Assembly: GCF_005233515.1 (NCBI RefSeq)
Contig: NZ_QFZZ01000004.1
Coordinates: 134,644 to 198,643 of the forward strand
Length of the DNA: 64,000 nucleotides
Source of the DNA: Pseudomonas sp. CFBP13508
Lineage (GTDB): Bacteria > Pseudomonadota > Gammaproteobacteria > Pseudomonadales > Pseudomonadaceae
Direction: 5' to 3'
The position numbers and the translations under genes were made by a program. The notes beneath the pieces were generated by a model. It saw only the letters and a list, made by a program, of their open reading frames with translations, searched no databases and had not been told where the DNA came from. Below, in pieces: positions 59,753-64,000 of this stretch. The first letter of the stretch is position 1. Each line of letters opens with the position of its first letter.

Positions 59753-59920
59753 TCAATGCGCAGTAACGTGCCGCACTGGGTGCTTCTCTGTCTTCTCATC
59801 CGGCATCGTCTGCACCGGATGATGATGGCGCCGCGAAATCCGCAGCACGCCCCACAACATGGCAGTCGCCACGGCCAGCCAGCCGGCTATCAACATCACG
59901 ATGGTCATGGTCAGGCTCAT
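59753..59920 (-). CDS. Small membrane protein, 55 aa
   Basis: 55 residues from the ATG at 59920 with GGAGG 5 nt upstream. One membrane helix (MTIVMLIAGWLAVATAMLWGVL), then a cytoplasmic basic tail with RRHHHPVQ and a Lys/His-rich end. No recognised domain. The three consecutive His and further His in the tail could bind metal (inference). Confidence 0.7.
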   Translation of the reverse strand: MSLTMTIVMLIAGWLAVATAMLWGVLRISRRHHHPVQTMPDEKTEKHPVRHVTAH

Positions 59921-60155
59921 TGGTGCCTCCTCTTCGCCCTGCATCGGGCGCCCGCTTTTCGCAATTCGCTCTATTTCAGTGACAGTCTAGTCAATGGGGT
60001 GTTTCAAGCTATTGACCAAAGGTCGTTAGTCACCAATCAGTTTGCTCTATGCAATCGCAGAGTCTGCGGTTTAAGGCTATACCGCGGGCGGGTGCGGCTC
60101 TATGATCGCTGGCGTTGCCGGAACACGATGACCGGCGTCTGGAAGAGAGTGACTG

Positions 60156-60827
60156 ATGGTGCAGGTATTTTCTCGAGTGCGCGGAGCGTTGCTTGCCGGC
60201 GCTTGCGCGGTGGTGCTGAGCGGATGTGCAGGTAATGTAGCGCCTGAAGTCAAACGCTTGCCGGAGCGGGTTGAGCTCAGCGGCACCTTCTATCGTGGCG
60301 AAGCCAACCAGAGTGGGCCACAGGTGCTGGCCAGTCTGCTGTCGCAACAAGGCATCGTCATCACCCCGGGCCTTCTGGAAAAACCGCTGCACTTGCCGGG
60401 TGCTGAGGACAAATTGCAGCAGAACATGCAGAACCTCGCCCGCGAATACGGTCTGGTGGTTTATCCGCTCGACAGCAAGCTGCCGGCCTTGCTGACCCAA
60501 GTCGCAGCGGGCTACCCGGTCATGGTGCGTTTCAGCGAAGGTTCGGCATTCTGGGCCGAGCCGCGTTACGCGATCCTGTCCGGCTACGATCGCAATAAAC
60601 AGAAGGTCCTGCTGCGCGCCGGCATGAACCGTCGGCAGTTGATGGATTTCGGCAGCTTTCAAGCAGCGCTCGAAAAGGCCGGTGGCTGGGCAATCCTGAT
60701 TCAGAAACCGGCGCAGATCCCGGCAGCCGTCGACCGCTCCCGTTGGCTGAAAGCCGCCGATGAACTGGCGCAGGCCGGTGAGGAAAACGCTGCGGCGCAG
60801 GCTAGAAAGGCTTTGGCGGCGCAATAA
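60156..60827 (+). CDS. Lipoprotein with a C39-peptidase-like domain
   Basis: 223 residues. The signal peptide ends in the lipobox LSGC (Cys near 24). The domain resembles the papain-like C39 fold: GEANQSGPQVLASLLSQQGI sits where the catalytic Cys motif (QxxCGP) should be, but has Ser in place of Cys. AEPRYAILSGYDRNKQKVLLRAG sits where the catalytic His should precede V-x-G-Y, but has Arg/Tyr. So protease activity is unlikely. The C-terminal tail is helical (AADELAQAGEENAAAQARKALAAQ). Membrane-anchored in the periplasm. Confidence 0.75.
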   Translation: MVQVFSRVRGALLAGACAVVLSGCAGNVAPEVKRLPERVELSGTFYRGEANQSGPQVLASLLSQQGIVITPGLLEKPLHLPGAEDKLQQNMQNLAREYGLVVYPLDSKLPALLTQVAAGYPVMVRFSEGSAFWAEPRYAILSGYDRNKQKVLLRAGMNRRQLMDFGSFQAALEKAGGWAILIQKPAQIPAAVDRSRWLKAADELAQAGEENAAAQARKALAAQ

Positions 60828-60917
60828 GCCTCCGTTCGTCATCTGCCGGGCACGACTGCGCCCGGCCAGCCTCTGAAGATTAATGCCCGTGCTTCGCGGG
60901 TGAATCAAGGAGGCAAC

Positions 60918-61124
60918 ATGGCAGATTCCCCAAACCCGAAAGGCCCGCACTCGTCCGAACATTCCTCGGGTGATGATCTGGGATTCGATCCGGATTCGCC
61001 GGACCTTGACGATCCGCAAGTCGATCCGGTCGGTCCGGCCAAAGCGCCGCTGGATGTCGAGCCCGGTGAGGATCCGAAGAAACCGGCCAAGCCTTATGAT
61101 CCGTTAGCCGATCTGAAACCTTGA
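60918..61124 (+). CDS. Small acidic, proline-rich protein
   Basis: 68 residues, without hydrophobic core, rich in Asp, Pro, Ser (LGFDPDSPDLDDPQVDPVGP). Probably disordered. AAGGAGG lies 4 nt before the ATG. It is followed after 12 nt by another 68-residue protein with the same composition and shared DPDSP, so the two look like tandem paralogues. Function unknown. Confidence 0.7.
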   Translation: MADSPNPKGPHSSEHSSGDDLGFDPDSPDLDDPQVDPVGPAKAPLDVEPGEDPKKPAKPYDPLADLKP

Positions 61125-61136
61125 TGTGAGGTGCAT

Positions 61137-61343
61137 ATGAGTACCGATTCAAGCTTCGATGACCACAAACCTGACAGCGTACCGACCACTTCGGAGCCAG
61201 AAGTTGATCCTGTGCTGGATCCAGACAGCCCGATGCGCGACCCGCTGGCGCGGCCAAATGTGCTGACTCCGGACGTTTCGCCAGAGCCGAGCTCTGGCGA
61301 TGGCATCCCCGATGACGACAAGATGCCGCTGCCCAACGACTGA
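61137..61343 (+). CDS. Small acidic, proline-rich protein
   Basis: 68 residues, rich in Asp, Pro and Ser (EVDPVLDPDSPMRDP, VSPEPSSGDGIPDDD). The leader TGTGAGGTGCA just before the start is identical to that of the acidic protein at 47380. Paralogue of the preceding gene by composition, length and the DPDSP motif. Probably co-transcribed with it; a terminator follows. Function unknown. Confidence 0.7.
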   Translation: MSTDSSFDDHKPDSVPTTSEPEVDPVLDPDSPMRDPLARPNVLTPDVSPEPSSGDGIPDDDKMPLPND

Positions 61344-61354
61344 TGCGCAGACGA

Positions 61355-61382
61355 AAAAAGCCCCGAAGATTCGGGGCTTTTT
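61355..61382. terminator. Bidirectional Rho-independent terminator
   Basis: The stem AAAAGCCCCGAA / TTCGGGGCTTTTT lies between the convergent small acidic gene and pbpG, with A and T runs on both sides. Confidence 0.92.
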
Positions 61383-61396
61383 CATCAACGCTGGAT

Positions 61397-62335
61397 TTAC
61401 TTGGCCGCCTCGACTACGCCGCTCTGACGGCTCTTGAGGTTCTTGTCGGCTTTGTATTGCTGTGCCACCGCAGGCACATTGGCGCTGCGGCCGGTTTCCA
61501 CCCAGCTGCGGATGCGGCTGGCATCGGCAAAATGCGTGTATTTGCCAAACGCATCGAGAATCACCAAGGCGACCGGACGGTTGCCCATCTTCGTCACCAG
61601 CACCAGGCAATGGCCGGCCGGGTTGGTGAAGCCGGTCTTGGTGATCTTGATGTCCCAATCGGCCTTGTTGACCAAGTGGTCGGTATTGCGGAAGCCCAGG
61701 GTGTAGTTGGGCTTGCGGAACGCCACGGTTTTTTCCTTGGTGGTGGTCAGTTGCACCAGAAGCGGTTGCTTGTGCGCAGCCACCAGCAGTTTGCTCAGGT
61801 CGCGGGCGGTGGAAACGTTGCGCTCCGACAAGCCGGTCGGCTCGACAAAGTGCGTGCTGGTCATGCCCAGCGCCTTGGCCTTGGCGTTCATTGCCGCGAT
61901 AAAAGCAGCGTAGCCGCCGGGATAGTGATGGGCGAGGCTGGCGGCGGCGCGGTTTTCCGAAGACATCAAGGCGATCAGCAGCATCTCGCGGCGCGGCAGC
62001 TCGCTCTTGAGTTTGACCCGGGAGAACACGCCCTTCATTTCCGGAGTGTTCCTGATGTCGACATCGATCCATTCGTCCATGTTCTGTCGAGCTTCTACCA
62101 CGACCAGGCCAGTCATCAGCTTGCTGACGGAAGCGATCGGCACGATCACGTCAGGGTTGCTGGAATAGATGACTTTATTGGTCTGCATATCCATGAGCAG
62201 GGCGCTGCCGGACGCGATCTTCAAAGTCGAAGCGTCACGTGGGACAGCGGTGGTTTCCGCAGCGTTGATCGTTGGCGTGATGAATGTGCCTGTAACAGCA
62301 AACAACAGGCTCAGAATCGAGAGACGAATTTTCAC
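61397..62335 (-). CDS. pbpG: D-alanyl-D-alanine endopeptidase PBP7
   Basis: 312 residues with a GTG start (GTG AAA ATT CGT). A signal peptide ends near TINAAE. The active-site motifs are SVSK (in [10 protein letters not shown]), SEN ([18 protein letters not shown]) and KTG ([15 protein letters not shown]). This is the low-molecular-mass PBP type that cuts D-Ala-mDAP cross-links of peptidoglycan in the periplasm. Convergent with the acidic proteins. Full length. Confidence 0.94.
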   Translation of the reverse strand: MKIRLSILSLLFAVTGTFITPTINAAETTAVPRDASTLKIASGSALLMDMQTNKVIYSSNPDVIVPIASVSKLMTGLVVVEARQNMDEWIDVDIRNTPEMKGVFSRVKLKSELPRREMLLIALMSSENRAAASLAHHYPGGYAAFIAAMNAKAKALGMTSTHFVEPTGLSERNVSTARDLSKLLVAAHKQPLLVQLTTTKEKTVAFRKPNYTLGFRNTDHLVNKADWDIKITKTGFTNPAGHCLVLVTKMGNRPVALVILDAFGKYTHFADASRIRSWVETGRSANVPAVAQQYKADKNLKSRQSGVVEAAK

Positions 62336-62519
62336 GCGGGCGAACTCTAAAAGGTTGGATATACCGTTAGTTTGTAACGGGTTATTTCTTTAAACCGGCG
62401 CATTTTAGGAGTATGGCTGAAGAACTGTCGATGGTTGTTTGAAAGACCTGAAAATCTCGTGAAAAGGCCTGTAAAAAGAGCGGTTTCCGGCGAACGGTTG
62501 AAGTTTTTTCTCAGACATG

Positions 62520-62543
62520 AAAAACCCCGCACGAGGCGGGGTT
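62520..62543 (-). terminator. Rho-independent terminator of folD
   Basis: The stem AACCCCGC / GCGGGGTT with a short loop is followed on the minus strand by T-rich sequence. It starts 23 nt after the folD stop. Confidence 0.9.
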
Positions 62544-62565
62544 CTGGTGCAGCGGAAAAATTCGA

Positions 62566-63420
62566 TCAGACGTGCAGGGTTTCTGCGGCGTAGAGCGTGT
62601 TTTCCAGCAGGCAGGCGCGGGTCATCGGGCCGACGCCGCCCGGTACCGGCGTGATCCAGCCAGCGCGGGGCAGGGCGGTTTCGTAGACGACGTCACCGAC
62701 CAGTTTGCCGTCGTCCTGACGGTTGATGCCGACGTCGATCACGATCGCGCCTTCCTTGATCCACTCGCCCTTGACCAGGCCCGGCTTGCCGGCGGCAACG
62801 ACCACCAGATCAGCGCGGCCGACGTGGCCCGCCAGATCCTTGGTGAAGCGGTGAGTGACAGTGACGGTGCAGCCGGCCAGCAACAATTCCATGGCCATCG
62901 GGCGACCGACGATATTGGAGGCGCCCACGACTACCGCGTCCATCCCGTAAAGATCAGCGCCAGTGCTTTCCAGCAAGGTCATGATGCCTTTCGGGGTGCA
63001 GGGGCGCAGCAGCGGGATGCGCTGGGCCAGGCGGCCGACGTTGTACGGATGGAAACCATCGACGTCTTTGTCCGGGCGAATGCGTTCCAGCAGCTTGGAC
63101 GCGTCGAGGTGTTCGGGCAGAGGCAACTGCAGGAGAACGCCGTCGATGGCCGGGTCGTCATTGAGGCGATCGATCAGATCGGTCAGAGCGTCCTGAGTGG
63201 TGTCGGAGGGCAGGTCGTAGGCTTGAGAGAGGAAGCCAACCTCTTCACAGTCTTTACGCTTGTGCGAGACATAAACCTGAGAGGCAGGATCGCTGCCGAC
63301 CAGGATCACCGCGAGGCCGGGGGTGCGCAGGCCTTGCTGGCGACGCTCGGCAACTCGTTGGGCGATCTGCTGGCGCAGGCTGGCGGCGATCGATTTGCCG
63401 TCGATTAGTTGTGCAGTCAT
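62566..63420 (-). CDS. folD: Methylenetetrahydrofolate dehydrogenase/cyclohydrolase FolD
   Basis: 284 residues. Bifunctional cytoplasmic enzyme of one-carbon metabolism. [15 protein letters not shown] has the catalytic Lys and Tyr, and [13 protein letters not shown] is the substrate loop. The NADP-binding [34 protein letters not shown] follows, and the end [18 protein letters not shown] is diagnostic. Its place beside a tRNA-Arg/His/Leu cluster is usual in Pseudomonas. Confidence 0.97.
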   Translation of the reverse strand: MTAQLIDGKSIAASLRQQIAQRVAERRQQGLRTPGLAVILVGSDPASQVYVSHKRKDCEEVGFLSQAYDLPSDTTQDALTDLIDRLNDDPAIDGVLLQLPLPEHLDASKLLERIRPDKDVDGFHPYNVGRLAQRIPLLRPCTPKGIMTLLESTGADLYGMDAVVVGASNIVGRPMAMELLLAGCTVTVTHRFTKDLAGHVGRADLVVVAAGKPGLVKGEWIKEGAIVIDVGINRQDDGKLVGDVVYETALPRAGWITPVPGGVGPMTRACLLENTLYAAETLHV

Positions 63421-63551
63421 TGCGCGTGATTAACCATCGAGAGGGGAAAAAATGAGAACGCATTCTCGCATGTCGAGCGGTGAGGGCAAAGGCGCTTGGT
63501 CAGCAAATTCCTCTAACTCCTTTAATTAAATGAATTTTTTTCAAAAAGGAT

Positions 63552-63578
63552 TTGACGACCTTTGGAGCCCTCTATACT
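63552..63578 (+). promoter_or_regulatory. Candidate sigma-70 promoter of the tRNA cluster
   Basis: TTGACG (63552) and TATACT (63573) are 15 nt apart, a short spacer. A strongly AT-rich stretch with A and T runs lies just upstream and could act as an UP element. A GC-rich stretch follows the -10 box, as in stringently controlled stable-RNA promoters. About 118 nt separate it from the first tRNA. Confidence 0.65.
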
Positions 63579-63695
63579 ATTCGTCGCACTTGTCGGGCAC
63601 AGCCTAGCACTGGTTAAGAAGGTGAAGCGGAATCAAGGTTCTGCGACACTGGAAAGCACTTAGTTTGTAGTCCTTTAAGAGTACAGATTAACAAG

Positions 63696-63772
63696 GCGCC
63701 CGTAGCTCAGCTGGATAGAGCATCCGCCTTCTAAGCGGATGGTCGCAGGTTCGAGTCCTGCCGGGTGCGCCA
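63696..63772 (+). tRNA. tRNA-Arg (anticodon TCT)
   Basis: 77 nt. The acceptor GCGCCCG pairs with CGGGTGC (one G-U); the anticodon loop is CTTCTAA, and the TTCGAGT T-loop and encoded CCA are present. Decodes AGA. First of three tRNAs in a row. Confidence 0.97.
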
Positions 63773-63803
63773 TTAGGCAGCTTTGGCACAAGTAACGCGA
63801 TAT

Positions 63804-63880
63804 GGTGGGCGTAGCTCAGTTGGTAGAGCACGGGATTGTGACTCCCGTTGTCGTGGGTTCGATCCCCATCGTCCACCCCA
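63804..63880 (+). tRNA. tRNA-His (anticodon GTG)
   Basis: 77 nt counting the extra 5' G (G-1 pairs with C73), a hallmark of tRNA-His. Acceptor GTGGGCG pairs with CGTCCAC; the anticodon loop contains GTG, and encoded CCA closes it. Confidence 0.97.
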
Positions 63881-63890
63881 TATTTCGAAA

Positions 63891-63916
63891 GGCGCCAGAT
63901 TTAACGGTCTGGCGCC
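63891..63916 (+). terminator. Hairpin with T-rich tail between tRNA-His and tRNA-Leu
   Basis: A perfect 9-bp stem (GGCGCCAGA / TCTGGCGCC) with an 8-nt loop is followed by TTTGCTTT. It may end part of the transcripts after tRNA-His or be a processing site. Confidence 0.65.
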
Positions 63917-63937
63917 TTTGCTTTAAAAGCTTCATCC

Positions 63938-64000
63938 GCGGATGTGGTGGAATTGGTAGACACACTGGATTTAGGTTCCAGCGCCGCGAGGCGTAAGAGT
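63938..64000 (+). tRNA. tRNA-Leu (anticodon TAG), 3' end outside window
   Basis: GCGGATG acceptor start, D-arm GTGGAATTGGTAGACAC, anticodon stem CTGGA / TCCAG with loop TTTAGGT, then the long variable arm typical of tRNA-Leu (GCGCCGCGAGGCG). The window ends in the T-arm. Confidence 0.95.

Overview
The window is a contiguous piece of a Pseudomonas chromosome, most likely from the P. fluorescens group. The signs are high GC, dense interspersed REP-type palindromes built on the core GAGCAGGCTCGCTCCCAC, and typical Pseudomonas neighbours: yejABEF with a TonB receptor, ampC/ampR, gudP/gudD, and folD next to a tRNA-Arg/His/Leu cluster. No rRNA genes, insertion sequences, prophage, CRISPR array or plasmid functions were seen. 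Most genes are ordinary metabolism, transport and envelope functions; the accessory-looking part is the first 5 kb.

Layout: 1-4.9 kb holds the 3' part of a large membrane-active protein that looks like a type VI secretion (VasX/BTH_I2691-like) effector. Two tandem DUF6708 membrane proteins follow (probable immunity or accessory partners), with an orphan fragment of the effector C-terminus between them. 5.0-7.2 kb: selD-selU (tRNA selenouridine synthesis). 7.3-12.4 kb: histidine phosphatase, glutathione transferase, a zinc-type HemB, a small hypothetical gene and an FAD monooxygenase. 12.5-16.1 kb: siderophore-type TonB receptor and a DUF1615 lipoprotein. 16.2-18.6 kb: a secreted protein made of eight 13-residue repeats, then an anti-sigma/ECF sigma pair and a DUF3455 protein.

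18.8-29.5 kb is a coherent uptake line on the minus strand: tonB-exbB-exbD, a large TonB-dependent receptor and the complete yejABEF peptide-type ABC importer. Together these could carry a peptide-like ligand from outside the cell to the cytoplasm. A gene-poor 1.07-kb stretch follows. 30.6-43.4 kb: a second GST, CBS protein, DNA polymerase II, DUF1810, aldo/keto reductase, periplasmic aldose epimerase, lipoprotein, TauE/SafE exporter, GNAT, DUF4174 and the divergent ampC/ampR pair.

43.5-47.3 kb is a D-glucarate catabolic locus (gudP-gudD and a divergent FadR-type GntR regulator) with three repeated operator-like palindromes in the intergenic region. 47.4-59.5 kb: TrhP (tRNA hydroxylation), AI-2E family permease, shikimate-dehydrogenase-like protein, cupin, YceH, DUF1993, SstT, an MFS exporter, NhaR, a small lipoprotein and a TerC protein. 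59.7-64 kb: small membrane and acidic proteins, a C39-peptidase-like lipoprotein lacking its catalytic residues, PBP7, FolD and the start of a tRNA-Arg(TCT)/His(GTG)/Leu(TAG) cluster.

Four families of interspersed palindromic repeats fill many intergenic gaps. One copy supplies the end of a coding sequence (yejF) and one appears to have become a Rho-independent terminator.
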